This document shows positions 8,729 through 17,025 of a stretch of 64,000 nt of DNA, in pieces (the stretch's first letter is position 1; each line of letters starts with the position of its first letter). A model generated the notes under the pieces. It searched no databases, was not told the DNA's origin, and was given only the letters and a program-made list of their open reading frames with translations. The position numbers were made by a program, and so were the translations under genes. The stretch is from Nocardioides ochotonae (GTDB taxonomy: Bacteria; Actinomycetota; Actinomycetes; Propionibacteriales; Nocardioidaceae), in the NCBI RefSeq assembly GCF_011420305.2, contig NZ_CP061769.1:1909001-1973000 (forward strand), written 5' to 3'.

Positions 8729-9595
8729 GTGACTCCATCGCGCTCGCTCGGAGGCAGTTCCGAGGACGACGTGAACGTCGCGTCTCGGCTCCTCGGCCGC
8801 GGACTGCGGTTCGTGTCGACGCTGGGCGGTGGCGAGCACGCCCGGACCAGCGTCGTCACCGACGGGGTCGAGGAGTACGTCGTTCGACGTTTCCCGGCGG
8901 GAGACGCGGCCGTCGGTCACGAGACCGGAATCCTGCCGCGCATCCAACACCTGGCGCCGCTGGTGCCGAGGCTCGTTGCCGCCGACGTCGGGAGCGAGAC
9001 GGGTGGTCCTCTGATCGTGACGTCGCGGGTGCCGGGCGGCCATCCCGGTCGGGACGTCTCGCCGACGGCGCTTGCCCAGCAGATGGGCGTCGTGCTGGCG
9101 CGGATCCATGCCGCAGACGGGGAGGGGTTGCGGCGCGCACCCGCGGGCGCACCGAGCGGACGTGGCCCCTTCGCCGCTGCGGCACGGGAACGCTTCGATG
9201 CGCTGGCCGACGAGGAGCTGGTGCTCACGCACTACGACTACTGGTGCGGCAACACGCTGTGGGTCGGTGATCGGCTCACCGGGGTCGTCGACTGGTCCGG
9301 CGCACGACAGGCACCACGTGGGCAGGACCTCGCGTGGTGCCGCCTCGACCTCGTGCTGATGGGTCACGTCGCCGCCGCGGAGACGTTCTTGACCGCTTAC
9401 GAGGAGCGCACGGGATGCGCAGTGGACACCATGGCGGAGTGGGACCTCCAGGCCGCAGCGCAGGCAGAGGACGCCGTCGAGGACTGGGCGCCGAACTATG
9501 CGGGCATCGGCTTGGCGGACCTGACTGCCGTCCGGCTGCGGGAACGGCTCTCTGTCTGGGGAGCAACTCAGTTGGCGGCGTTGCAGGCCAGCTGA
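8729..9595 (+). CDS. Aminoglycoside-phosphotransferase (APH) superfamily kinase
   Basis: 288 residues from GTG 8729; GTG 8720 and GTG 8771 are alternatives, the last with a GAGGA 4 bases upstream. APH/choline-kinase fold: a short N-lobe with a Gly-rich turn (LGGGEHARTS), a hinge around VTSRVPGG, and the catalytic loop HYDYWCGN, in which Asp is the catalytic base and Asn binds Mg, followed by VVDWSGA (metal-binding Asp). The motif set is complete, so kinase activity on a small molecule is likely. The family covers antibiotic, choline, homoserine and sugar kinases and the substrate cannot be told. It is a single-gene unit between the sugar phosphorylase operon and an HNH pseudogene. Confidence 0.82.
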   Translation: MTPSRSLGGSSEDDVNVASRLLGRGLRFVSTLGGGEHARTSVVTDGVEEYVVRRFPAGDAAVGHETGILPRIQHLAPLVPRLVAADVGSETGGPLIVTSRVPGGHPGRDVSPTALAQQMGVVLARIHAADGEGLRRAPAGAPSGRGPFAAAARERFDALADEELVLTHYDYWCGNTLWVGDRLTGVVDWSGARQAPRGQDLAWCRLDLVLMGHVAAAETFLTAYEERTGCAVDTMAEWDLQAAAQAEDAVEDWAPNYAGIGLADLTAVRLRERLSVWGATQLAALQAS

Positions 9596-9636
9596 GCGCC
9601 GACCGCCGGTGCGCGCGGTCGGCGCGGTGGTCGGTC

Positions 9637-10250
9637 CTACTCGTCCGGTGGGTGCGCGCTGACGAGCCGGGTCCCGCCGCGGTCCTTGATCAGGTGCAGG
9701 CCGTGGGGTGAGCGCCAGAGGTACGTCGCGGCGTCGGCGGTGTCGTGGGCCCAGGCGGTGCGGGTCTTTGCCCGATGATGTCGCCGGCACAGCGGTGCGA
9801 GATTGCACGAGCACGTCGGGCCACCATCGCCGTGGGCGGTGATGTGGTCGGTGTCGCAGCGCCGGGCGGGGCGTTCGCACCACGGGAAGGCGCACACCGG
9901 TTGGGCGAGCCGAGTCTGCTCGGTGAGGCGATCGGGGATCGCGTAGGCATCGGTGTGCTGGTGATCCTCGAGATCGATGACCGGCTTGATCACGACCTGG
10001 GCCTCGCCGCTGCACCACTCGCGGACCTGCTCCGTGGGGACGATCGAGCGGGTCTCCTCGACGTGTGCGATCCCGGGCTCGTCGCGGCTGATCGCGGCGT
10101 CCGAGAGGTGGACATGGCCGCCCACACCAGGGCGGCCTCCAGGATCAGCACCTCGCCTCGCTGCACCGCGGCCCGCTGCTCCTGCGCGAACGCCAGCACG
10201 GCGGCTGGGGTGTCGCAGTCGGGGAGCTCGTGGTGAGAGTGGATCTGCAA
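9637..10250 (-). pseudogene. DUF222/13E12 HNH endonuclease pseudogene with internal deletion and frameshift
   Basis: Two pieces of the Nocardioides-type DUF222-HNH family are fused. The 5' piece (about 10250-10115) reads TPAAVLAFAQEQRAAVQ and LEAALVWAAM, the family N-terminus. The 3' piece (about 10115-9637), in another frame, reads VHLSDAAI, VREWCSG, VVIKPVIDLEDH and the HNH domain CAFPWCERPARRCDTDH with RRHH. From memory of intact homologues, roughly 200-250 residues between these pieces are missing, and the junction near 10110-10118 is out of frame. No good start codon precedes the 5' piece (it opens CTTACCTTG). The HNH domain itself is intact, so a short protein starting downstream cannot be excluded, but a broken gene is the better reading. 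Confidence 0.8.
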
Positions 10251-10287
10251 GGTAAGGACCTCGGACTGCGGCAGCGCCGTCGGGGGA

Positions 10288-10314
10288 GCGGGTCTCGGCA
10301 AGCTCGAGACCCGC
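10288..10314. repeat. Perfect 10-7-10 inverted repeat beside the HNH pseudogene
   Basis: GCGGGTCTCG (10288-10297) and CGAGACCCGC (10305-10314) are exact reverse complements around a 7-base loop. It lies between the 5' end of the HNH pseudogene and the stop of the 48-residue gene transcribed the same way. It resembles the GGTCTCG-type short palindromes that I recall as common between genes in Nocardioides. It could act as a transcription barrier or be a REP-like element. Confidence 0.6.
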
Positions 10315-10344
10315 TCGACAGGGCACCCCGCTAGACCAGCAACC

Positions 10345-10491
10345 TCAGCGCCCCGGGCGCCGCCGCTTGGCGACCTGCTCCTGCACCTTGGAGGTGGCGC
10401 TGCGCAGACGGGCCTGGTTCTGCGGCTTGCGCGCTTCGTCGTAGACCCGCTTGGCGACGGCGAGACTGGCGGCCTTCTTGAAGATTCCCAT
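10345..10491 (-). CDS. Small basic protein, 48 residues
   Basis: ATG start MGIFKKAASLAVAKRVYDEA, ending in a very basic tail (KRRRPGR). An amphipathic helix is likely over residues 5-40. Short proteins with a MGIFKKA start and a VYDEARKP segment are, from memory, frequent in Nocardioidaceae, with no known function. There is no strong ribosome site upstream. The basic charge would suit nucleic-acid or membrane binding, which is speculation. Confidence 0.6.
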   Translation of the reverse strand: MGIFKKAASLAVAKRVYDEARKPQNQARLRSATSKVQEQVAKRRRPGR

Positions 10492-10608
10492 GGGGCGCAG
10501 GTACCCACTTCCGGTGACGTTTCGGCACGTCCGGGCGGTGGGATGGTGAGGGCCGTCGGCCGACCCGCAACCGCGGCTCCTCGGCAGCGACCACCTAGAG
10601 GAGTGAAT

Positions 10609-11061
10609 GTGAAGCGATTCGGGATCCTGGCGGCGGCAGCGGTGCTGGGCACGAGCCTGCTGAGCGGGTGCGGGGGCGACGGCGAGGACTACTGCGACAC
10701 CCTCAGCAGCACCCGCGAGGAGTTCTCGGCGCTGGACTCTGGCGAGGTCGGCTCGTTCGACGACTTCCGCGCCGCCACGAGCGACCTCGCCGACGCGGCC
10801 CCCGACGAGGTGGCCGACGACTGGGAGCGGATCCAGAAGAACTTCGACGAGCTCGACGCGGCGATGGACGACGCCGGCGTGAGCATGGACGACCTCGACG
10901 CGATGGGCGACAGCAGCGAGCTGCCCGAGGGCGTCTCCCCGGAGGATCTCGCTGCGCTGGGCGAGGAGCTCAACGGCCTCGGTGAGGGCATCAACGAGTC
11001 CGGCGAGGCGATCACCAAGCACGCCAAGGACAGCTGCGACATCGACCTGAACGAGTCCTGA
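10609..11061 (+). CDS. Putative lipoprotein, acidic helical
   Basis: 150 residues from GTG 10609, chosen because AGAGGAG (10597-10603) lies 5 bases upstream. The signal peptide is KRFGILAAAAVLGTSLLSGC with a lipobox LSGC, so Cys20 would be lipidated and the protein anchored outside the membrane. The mature part is strongly acidic, with a CDTLSSTREEF segment, alternating Asp/Glu-rich helices, and a second Cys pair (C near the start and the CDIDL near the end) that could form a disulfide. This pattern is common in actinobacterial small lipoproteins without known function. It is followed by a 169-base gap carrying a leader hairpin before the CNNM genes. Confidence 0.75.
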   Translation: MKRFGILAAAAVLGTSLLSGCGGDGEDYCDTLSSTREEFSALDSGEVGSFDDFRAATSDLADAAPDEVADDWERIQKNFDELDAAMDDAGVSMDDLDAMGDSSELPEGVSPEDLAALGEELNGLGEGINESGEAITKHAKDSCDIDLNES

Positions 11062-11189
11062 GGCCAGGACGCGCGGAGGTCGCGCAGGGATGAGGTGTCC
11101 GGTCGGGCCGCTCGGGCGGCGCCGGCCGTACACTGAACGCTCGCATTCGGCCCTGGATCTGCAAAGGACCCCAAGCACCACCCATGGAC

Positions 11190-11227
11190 GGCTCTCAAAG
11201 TAGCTGGCTCTCCCACCGCGGAGAGCC
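11190..11227 (+). promoter_or_regulatory. Leader hairpin that can hide the ribosome site of the CNNM gene
   Basis: GGCTCTC (11206-11212) pairs perfectly with GAGAGCC (11221-11227), with an 8-base loop. The GGAGAG ribosome site (11220-11225) lies inside the 3' arm, 5 bases before the ATG at 11231. A second GGCTCTC copy (11190-11196) can pair with the same 3' arm, giving mutually exclusive structures. This is a plausible translation switch; no known riboswitch consensus was recognised. Confidence 0.45.
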
Positions 11228-11230
11228 CAC

Positions 11231-12649
11231 ATGACGACCTCACTCATCCTGCTGGTGGGCGCCCTGCTGCTCATCGCGGCCTGCGGCGTGTTCGTGGCCG
11301 CGGAGTTCGCCCTCGTTGCGGTCGACCGCAACAAGGTCGAGCAGGCCGTCGCCGACGGCGACGCGCGCGCCCGCGGTGTCCAGCTGGCCCTGCGCCAGCT
11401 CTCGACCCAGCTCTCCGGGGCCCAGGTCGGCATCACCGTCACCAACCTCGGCATCGGCTTCCTCGCCGAGCCCGCGATCGCGGACCTGATCCGTGAGCCG
11501 CTGGAGGACCTCGGTACGCCGGCCGGCGCGGTGTCGCCGCTCGCCCTGACCATCGGCCTCGTGCTCAGCACGATCCTGACGATGATCTTCGGCGAGCTGG
11601 TGCCGAAGAACCTCGCGATCGCCCGCCCGCTCGAGACCGCGCGGGCCACCCAGGGGCTGATGCGGACGTTCACCGCCCTCAACAAGCTCCCGATCCGGGT
11701 GCTCAACAACTCCGCCAACGCGTTGGTACGCCGTCTCGGCGTCGAGCCGCAGGAGGAGCTGCGCTCGGCGCGGAGCTCCTCCGAGCTGGCCTCGCTGATC
11801 CAGCGCTCGGCCGACGAGGGCACCCTCGACGCCGACACCGCCGAGCTGATGGAGCGCTCGGTGGAGTTCGGCACCCGCACCGCGGGCGAGATCATGACGC
11901 CGCGGGTGCGCACCCACAGCCTCGAGGTCAACGACCGCGCGAGCGCCGTGATCGAGATGGCCCGCCAGACCGGCCACTCCCGCTTCCCGGTGCTCGACGC
12001 CGAGGACGTGGTGGTGGGCACCGTCCACGTCAAGCACGCGGTCGCCGTACCGCTCCACGAGCGGCCGACGACCCGGGTCAAGCACCTGATGGTCCGCCCC
12101 GTGGTGGTGCCGGACTCGTTGCGCCTCGACCCGCTGCTCGCGCTGCTGCGCCAGGACGGCTTCCAGATGGCCGTCGTCCTCGACGAGTACGGCGGCCACG
12201 CCGGCATCGTCACCCTCGAGGACGTCATCGAGGAGATCGTCGGCGACATCTCCGACGAGCACGACCGGCTCGGGGCCCGGGCGCGCCAGCGCCACGACGG
12301 CAGCTGGATCATCTCCGGCCTGCTGCGCCCCGACGAGGTCGAGGACATCACCGGGATCACCCTCCCCGAGGCGGAGGACTACGACACCGTGGCCGGGCTG
12401 GTGCTGAAGGTGCTGGGCCGGGTCCCGTCGCGCGGCGACGTCGCCGAGGTGCCCGTCCCCGTGCGCACCGACGACGAGGAGACCCGCGAACAGCTCGCGC
12501 TGCTCACCGTCGAGCACATGGACGGCCTGCGGGTGGACCGTCTGACCATGCGCCTGCTCGACGGCGAGGAGCCGACCGAGCAGGACCGTGACCGCCGCGG
12601 TGACCGGAACGCCGAGCGCTCCGGCGCGCGCAAGGAGGGCCAGCGATGA
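11231..12649 (+). CDS. CNNM/CorC-family transporter with CBS pair and CorC_HlyC domain
   Basis: 472 residues from ATG. The N-terminal DUF21 (CNNM) transmembrane domain covers residues 1 to about 190 with AAEFALVAVDR and SGAQVGITVTNLG motifs. A CBS-domain pair follows (about 210-330), starting at the family IMTPR motif and ending LEDVIEEIVGDI. The C-terminal CorC_HlyC domain is about 350-435 (DGSWIISG). Such proteins are annotated as hemolysin-like but are best linked to Mg2+ or other divalent cation export. Its stop overlaps the next paralogue (ATGA). The pair matches the two adjacent CNNM genes in M. tuberculosis (Rv1841c/Rv1842c), which also lie near the gcv-garA locus. Confidence 0.92.
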   Translation: MTTSLILLVGALLLIAACGVFVAAEFALVAVDRNKVEQAVADGDARARGVQLALRQLSTQLSGAQVGITVTNLGIGFLAEPAIADLIREPLEDLGTPAGAVSPLALTIGLVLSTILTMIFGELVPKNLAIARPLETARATQGLMRTFTALNKLPIRVLNNSANALVRRLGVEPQEELRSARSSSELASLIQRSADEGTLDADTAELMERSVEFGTRTAGEIMTPRVRTHSLEVNDRASAVIEMARQTGHSRFPVLDAEDVVVGTVHVKHAVAVPLHERPTTRVKHLMVRPVVVPDSLRLDPLLALLRQDGFQMAVVLDEYGGHAGIVTLEDVIEEIVGDISDEHDRLGARARQRHDGSWIISGLLRPDEVEDITGITLPEAEDYDTVAGLVLKVLGRVPSRGDVAEVPVPVRTDDEETREQLALLTVEHMDGLRVDRLTMRLLDGEEPTEQDRDRRGDRNAERSGARKEGQR

Positions 12650-13695
12650 GCGACTGGGCAGCCGTCGTCCTGACAGTGGTCCTGCTGGGCCTCAACGCGT
12701 TCTTCGTCGGCGCGGAGTTCGCGCTCGTCTCCGCGCGCCGCAGCCAGATCGAGCCCCGGGCGCGGGAGGGGTCGCGCGTCGCGCGGACCACCCTGCGCGC
12801 GATGGAGAACGTCTCGCTGATGATGGCGGGCGCCCAGCTCGGCATCACCGTCTGCTCGGTGCTCCTGGGTGCCGTGGGCGAGCCCGCGGTCGCGCACCTG
12901 CTCGAGCCCGGCTTCGACGCGCTCGGCGTCCCGCACGACCTGGTGCACCCGATCGCGTTCGTGATCGCCCTCGGCATCGTGGTCGCGCTGCACGTCGTCC
13001 TCGGCGAGATGGTGCCGAAGAACATCGCGATCGCCGGTCCCGACCGGGCCGCGCTGGTGCTCGGCCCGCCGCTGCTCGGCATCGTCACGGTGCTCAAGCC
13101 GGTGATCGTCGTGCTCAACGCGGTCGCCAACGGCGTGCTCCGGGCCATGCGGGTGGAGCCGAAGGACGAGATCAGCTCCAGCTTCACCCGCGAGGAGGTC
13201 GCCGCGCTGGTCGAGGAGTCGCACGGCGAGGGCATGATCGAGGCCGACGAGTACGACCGGCTCGCCGGCGCGCTCGGCTTCACCGAGAAGACCGTGGCCG
13301 CGGTCCTGATGCCGGCGGAGACGCTCAGCACCGTACGCCGCGGCTCGACCGCGGCCGACGTGGAGGCGCTCTGTGCCGCGACCGGCTTCAGCCGGTTCCC
13401 GGTGGAGTCCGACACCGGCGAGCTGATGGGCTACCTGCACATCAAGGACGTGCTGGAGCCCGACGAGGAGCGCCGGCTGCGTCCGGTCGAGGACAAGTGG
13501 ATCCGGCCGTTCGCGCCGGTCACCCCCGACGACCTGCTCCACGACGCGCTCGAGCAGCTCCAGCGCCGCGGCGCCCACATGGCACGCGTCGTCGACCCCA
13601 CCGGGCAGACCATCGGCCTCGCGACGCTCGAGGACGTCATCGAGGAGCTGATCGGCGAGATCCGCGACGCGGTGCACTCCGACGAGCCCGTCTGA
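12646..13695 (+). CDS. CNNM-family transporter with CBS pair, lacking CorC_HlyC domain
   Basis: 349 residues; ATG overlaps the stop of the upstream paralogue. DUF21 domain at residues 1 to about 185 (GAEFALVSARRSQIEPRA, AGAQLGITVCSVLLG), then a CBS pair (about 205-330). The protein ends 17 residues after the TLEDVIEELIGEI motif, so the C-terminal CorC_HlyC domain of the first protein is missing. The first CBS also has VLMPAE in place of the usual MTPR motif. These differences from the neighbour suggest a heteromeric pair with one regulatory-complete and one shorter subunit, which is inference. Confidence 0.9.
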   Translation: MSDWAAVVLTVVLLGLNAFFVGAEFALVSARRSQIEPRAREGSRVARTTLRAMENVSLMMAGAQLGITVCSVLLGAVGEPAVAHLLEPGFDALGVPHDLVHPIAFVIALGIVVALHVVLGEMVPKNIAIAGPDRAALVLGPPLLGIVTVLKPVIVVLNAVANGVLRAMRVEPKDEISSSFTREEVAALVEESHGEGMIEADEYDRLAGALGFTEKTVAAVLMPAETLSTVRRGSTAADVEALCAATGFSRFPVESDTGELMGYLHIKDVLEPDEERRLRPVEDKWIRPFAPVTPDDLLHDALEQLQRRGAHMARVVDPTGQTIGLATLEDVIEELIGEIRDAVHSDEPV

Positions 13696-13828
13696 CCTCG
13701 GCTGAGCCTTTCAGGGCCTGGCTGGCCCCCTCGGGGCCCGCGGGCGCCCGCCTCCGGGCGCGGCGTCCGCGGCCTGCGGCTAGGGTGAACGGGTACCCCC
13801 GGCAGCAGCGACGAGGATCAGGTCTTAC

Positions 13829-14431
13829 GTGGCGGAAGAGACGACGAGGGCCCACCGGGTGTGGACCCTGCCCAACGTGCTCAGCATGCTCCGCCTGGCC
13901 GGCGTCCCCGTCTTCCTGTGGCTCGTGCTCGGGCCGGAGGCCGACGGCTGGGCTCTGGCCCTGCTGATGGTCTCGGGCATCACCGACTTCGCGGACGGCT
14001 GGCTGGCGCGCCGGCTGGACCAGACCACGGTGCTCGGCCAGCTGCTCGACCCGATCGCCGACCGGCTCTACATCCTCGCCGTCGTGTTCGGCCTCGCGAT
14101 GCGCGACATCATCCCGTGGTGGGTGGCGGTGCTGCTGCCGCTGCGCGACCTGATGCTGTGGGGCCTGGTGCCGCTGCTGCGCACCCGCGGCTACAGCGCG
14201 CTGCCCGTGCACTTCCTCGGCAAGGCGGCGACGTTCAACCTGCTCTACGCCTTCCCGCTGCTGCTGCTCGGGGACGGCGACGGCGTGGTCGCGGAGCTCG
14301 CGCAGGTCTTCGGCTGGGCGTTCGCGTTCTGGGGCATCGGGCTGTACTGGTGGGCCGGGCTGCTCTACGCCTGGCAGGTGCGGACCCTGCTGCGCACCAC
14401 CGAGCGACGTCCGGCTGTGGGCGATGGCTGA
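13829..14431 (+). CDS. CDP-alcohol phosphatidyltransferase family membrane protein
   Basis: 200 residues from GTG. It should transfer a phosphatidyl or phospho-alcohol group from a CDP-linked donor at the membrane. The full signature D-x2-DG-x2-AR-x8-G-x3-D-x3-D is seen as DFADGWLARR, then VLGQLLDPIAD. About six hydrophobic helices are predicted. The position just before DUF881, small basic protein and DUF881 genes is the same as that of pgsA2 (Rv1822) in M. tuberculosis. The acceptor alcohol (glycerol phosphate, inositol phosphate or other) cannot be read. It overlaps the next gene by 8 bases, so it is likely the first gene of the operon. Confidence 0.9.
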   Translation: MAEETTRAHRVWTLPNVLSMLRLAGVPVFLWLVLGPEADGWALALLMVSGITDFADGWLARRLDQTTVLGQLLDPIADRLYILAVVFGLAMRDIIPWWVAVLLPLRDLMLWGLVPLLRTRGYSALPVHFLGKAATFNLLYAFPLLLLGDGDGVVAELAQVFGWAFAFWGIGLYWWAGLLYAWQVRTLLRTTERRPAVGDG

Positions 14432-15338
14432 GGGGACGCCGCGCGACCGCGAGCCGGCCCCCCGTCAGCCGGCGCGGCCGCCGGCTCCGGCACCGGCGCC
14501 CCCGGTGCGGGTGACGCTGCCCCTCCTGACGCTGATCACCCAGCAGTCCCTCGACGAGGACTACGTGCTGGCCGCCGAGCGACGGGTGCTGGGCGGCCAG
14601 GCGCCCTCCAAGGGCCGCCCGCAGGTGATCGCGGTGGTGGTGATCATGCTGTTCGGCATCCTGGTGACCACGGCCGCCGTACAGACCTCGCGCAACGCCG
14701 ACATCAACGACGCCAGCCAGAACACCCTCATCGCCCGGATCGAGAACCAGCGCGACCATCTCTCCTCGCTGCAGGAGCGGGCCGCCGCCGTGCGCGCCGA
14801 GAACAACGAGCTCGAGGACGACCTGGCCGAGGTCAGCGCCGAGCAGCAGTCGACCACCTCGGCGCTGCGGCGCCTTCAGGCGCGCACGGGGTTCGTGGCG
14901 GTCACCGGCCCGGGGGTGCGCCTGGTCGCGAACGACGCCCAGAGCGCGGTGGAGCGGATCCGCAAGGACGACCTTTTCCTGCTCATCAACGCGCTGTGGG
15001 CAGCGGGCGCCGAGGCGGCGACGCTCAACGGGCGCCGGCTGACCGTGCTGACCTCGATCAACAACTCCGGCGGTGCCATCAACATCGATCTCACCCCGAT
15101 CCGGGCGCCCTACACGCTGCAGGCGATCGGGGACCCGCGTACGCTCCAGGCGAATCTGGTCGAGACCTCGACGTTCGACGAGTTCACGGTCCTGATGTCG
15201 CAGTACGGCTTCACCCTGGAGATGGAGGACGTCGAGTCGTTCACCCTCCCGGCGGCGCCTTCCAAACGGCTGGTCGCGGTCACCGAGGCCGACGCCGCTG
15301 AACGCCCGAACCGCAAGGACGAGGAGAACTCATCGTGA
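14424..15338 (+). CDS. DUF881 membrane-anchored protein (first copy)
   Basis: 304 residues from ATG overlapping the preceding stop (ATGGCTGA). A Pro-rich cytosolic N-terminus (about 1-70) leads to one membrane helix (about 73-92, VIAVVVIMLFGILVTT). A coiled-coil segment (about 100-150) follows, and then the DUF881 domain with VTGPGVRLVAND and LWAAGAEAATLNG. Corresponds to Rv1823 by synteny. The family resembles cell-division or wall-associated membrane proteins, with no proven biochemical role. It partners by position with the second DUF881 gene and the small basic protein between them. Confidence 0.9.
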   Translation: MAEGTPRDREPAPRQPARPPAPAPAPPVRVTLPLLTLITQQSLDEDYVLAAERRVLGGQAPSKGRPQVIAVVVIMLFGILVTTAAVQTSRNADINDASQNTLIARIENQRDHLSSLQERAAAVRAENNELEDDLAEVSAEQQSTTSALRRLQARTGFVAVTGPGVRLVANDAQSAVERIRKDDLFLLINALWAAGAEAATLNGRRLTVLTSINNSGGAINIDLTPIRAPYTLQAIGDPRTLQANLVETSTFDEFTVLMSQYGFTLEMEDVESFTLPAAPSKRLVAVTEADAAERPNRKDEENSS

Positions 15339-15667
15339 TCGCCGCCCTCGGACTCTTCGTCGGCATCGTCCTGGGCCTCGCCCTCGAACCGGACGTACCG
15401 CTGGCGCTGGAGCCCTACCTGCCGATCGCGGTCGTGGCCGCGCTGGACGCCGTGTTCGGCGGACTGCGCGCCTACCTCGACGGCATCTTCGACGACAAGG
15501 TGTTCGTCGTGTCGTTCCTGAGCAACGTGGTGATCGCCGCCGGCATCGTCTACCTCGGCGACAAGCTCGGGGTCGGCGGTCAGCTCTCCACCGGTGTCAT
15601 CGTCGTGCTCGGCATCCGGATCTTCTCCAACGTCGCCGCAATCCGACGGCACCTGTTCCATGCCTGA
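15335..15667 (+). CDS. Small basic family membrane protein (DUF1290, Sbp)
   Basis: 110 residues; GTG start overlaps the DUF881 stop (GTGA). Three hydrophobic helices: residues 1-17, about 25-45 and about 58-80, with the family segment ALDAVFGGLRAYLDG and a short RRHLF end. Matches Rv1824 in order and content. The family is known as sbp in Bacillus, where it lies beside the ftsZ region; the function is unresolved. The last 8 bases overlap the next gene's start, so all four genes from the phosphatidyltransferase onward are translationally coupled. Confidence 0.9.
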   Translation: MIAALGLFVGIVLGLALEPDVPLALEPYLPIAVVAALDAVFGGLRAYLDGIFDDKVFVVSFLSNVVIAAGIVYLGDKLGVGGQLSTGVIVVLGIRIFSNVAAIRRHLFHA

Positions 15668-16442
15668 GCGCCCGAAGGCCCCCGAGGCCGACCCGTCCCA
15701 GCCCCCGTCCCCGCCGGAGCCGCCGAGCGGTCGACAGCGACTGCGCAACGCGCTGGTGCGTCCGTCACGGGCGCAGACGGTGGTCGCCTTCCTGCTCGCG
15801 CTCCTCGCCTTCGCGACCGTCACCCAGGTGCGCCAGACCGAGGTCGAGGATTCCTTCGCCGGGTACCGCGAGCAGGACCTCATCGACGTCCTGAACGGCC
15901 TGTCGAGCACCAGCCAGCGCGCCGAGGCGGAGATCGAGCGGCTGGAGGAGACCCGGGCCGAGCTGCTCTCCGACACGACGAGCCGGACGACCGCGCTGGA
16001 GCAGGCCCAGCAGGAGTCCGAGACGCTGGCGATCCTCGCGGGCCTGGTGCCCGTCACCGGCCCGGGGCTGCGGATCACGATCGACGAGGGCGACGGCACC
16101 GTGCGCGCCAGCGACCTCGTCGACATGGTCCAGGAGCTGCGCACCGCGGGCGCGGAGGCGATGCAGGTGAACGGCCAGGTGCGGCTGATCGCGCAGAGCT
16201 ACTTCGACGAAGCCGCCGGCGGCATGACCATCGATGGCCAGGTGGTGACCGCGCCGTACGTCTTCGACGTGATCGGCGACCCCGACAACCTCGCCAACGC
16301 GCTGACCTTCTACGACGGGCCGCGCGACAACATCGAGGCCTCCGGCGGCACGATGACGATCGAGGAGCGCTCCTCCATCGACATCGAGGCCGTGCGCCGA
16401 CCCGTGGAACCGGAGTACGCGCAGCCCGCGCCGGAGCAGTAG
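15660..16442 (+). CDS. DUF881 membrane-anchored protein (second copy)
   Basis: 260 residues from the ATG that overlaps the small basic protein gene by 8 bases (a longer frame from 15594 lies wholly inside that gene and is not needed). Pro-rich N-terminus, one membrane helix (about 38-55, TVVAFLLALLAFATVTQV), coiled coil (about 75-115), then DUF881 with VTGPGLRITIDEGDG and LRTAGAEAMQVNG. Corresponds to Rv1825. The two DUF881 proteins are clearly paralogous in layout and may form a membrane complex with the small basic protein, which is an inference from coupling. Confidence 0.9.
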   Translation: MPERPKAPEADPSQPPSPPEPPSGRQRLRNALVRPSRAQTVVAFLLALLAFATVTQVRQTEVEDSFAGYREQDLIDVLNGLSSTSQRAEAEIERLEETRAELLSDTTSRTTALEQAQQESETLAILAGLVPVTGPGLRITIDEGDGTVRASDLVDMVQELRTAGAEAMQVNGQVRLIAQSYFDEAAGGMTIDGQVVTAPYVFDVIGDPDNLANALTFYDGPRDNIEASGGTMTIEERSSIDIEAVRRPVEPEYAQPAPEQ

Positions 16443-16507
16443 CCTCACAGCACTGCAGCCGTACCGCATCGTCACCCGACATCGTCACCCCGACGCGAGG
16501 AGCGCCC

Positions 16508-16894
16508 GTGTACCCCGACGACCTGACCTACAGCAGTGAGCACGAGTGGGTGCGACGCCCCGGCGAGCACGACGGCTCCGTGCGTGTCGGCATCACCCAC
16601 TTCGCCCAGGACGCGCTCGGCGACATCGTCTACGCCTCGCTGCCCGCCGTGGGGGAGATCGTGACCGCCGGGTCGCCGTGCGGCGAGCTGGAGTCGACCA
16701 AGTCGGTCAGCGACATCTACGCGCCGGTCAGCGGCGAGGTGGTGGCCCGCAACGAGGCGCTCGACGCGACGCCGGAGCTGGTCAACAGCGACCCGTACGC
16801 CGGCGGCTGGCTCTTCGAGGTCGTGCCCTCGGACCCGGCCGAGCTCGATGAGCTGATGGACGCCACGACGTACGCCGACTCGCTCGAGAGCTGA
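16508..16894 (+). CDS. gcvH: Glycine cleavage system H protein
   Basis: 128 residues from GTG, with GAGGAG 5 bases upstream. H protein carries the lipoyl arm that shuttles the aminomethyl group of glycine between P, T and L proteins in the cytosol. The lipoyl-attachment Lys65 is in ELESTKSVSDIYAPV, as expected, and the N-terminal YSSEHEWVR and C-terminal NSDPYAGGWLF are typical. It is separated from gcvP by four regulatory genes, as in mycobacteria (Rv1826). No gcvT is present in the window. Confidence 0.96.
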   Translation: MYPDDLTYSSEHEWVRRPGEHDGSVRVGITHFAQDALGDIVYASLPAVGEIVTAGSPCGELESTKSVSDIYAPVSGEVVARNEALDATPELVNSDPYAGGWLFEVVPSDPAELDELMDATTYADSLES

Positions 16895-16932
16895 GCGTCG
16901 CGGGCCGGGTGCCCGGGGCCGGACGTTCCGGC

Positions 16933-16997
16933 TTGAAGCGTCCGGCCCGACTGGTAGGTTCTGACAACCGTCAACCTCGACCCGTCCTTGAGGGTTG
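16933..16997 (+). promoter_or_regulatory. Candidate garA promoter with inverted repeat
   Basis: TTGAAG (16933-16938), 16-base spacer, TAGGTT (16955-16960) gives a plausible sigma-A promoter. Just after the likely start point is an imperfect inverted repeat, TCAACCTC (16971-16978) and GAGGGTTG (16990-16997). A similar TTGAGGGT repeat is found at 18869-18876 before the second MerR gene, so both may be MerR/FtsR targets. Confidence 0.4.
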
Positions 16998-17025
16998 GGG
17001 GACCACGATCCCGGAGGATGACCGA

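Noticed and set aside
11062..11230. Known riboswitch (Mg2+ M-box or Mn2+ yybP-ykoY) before the CNNM genes
   Set aside because: No conserved core of either class was found; only the simple alternating hairpin is supported.
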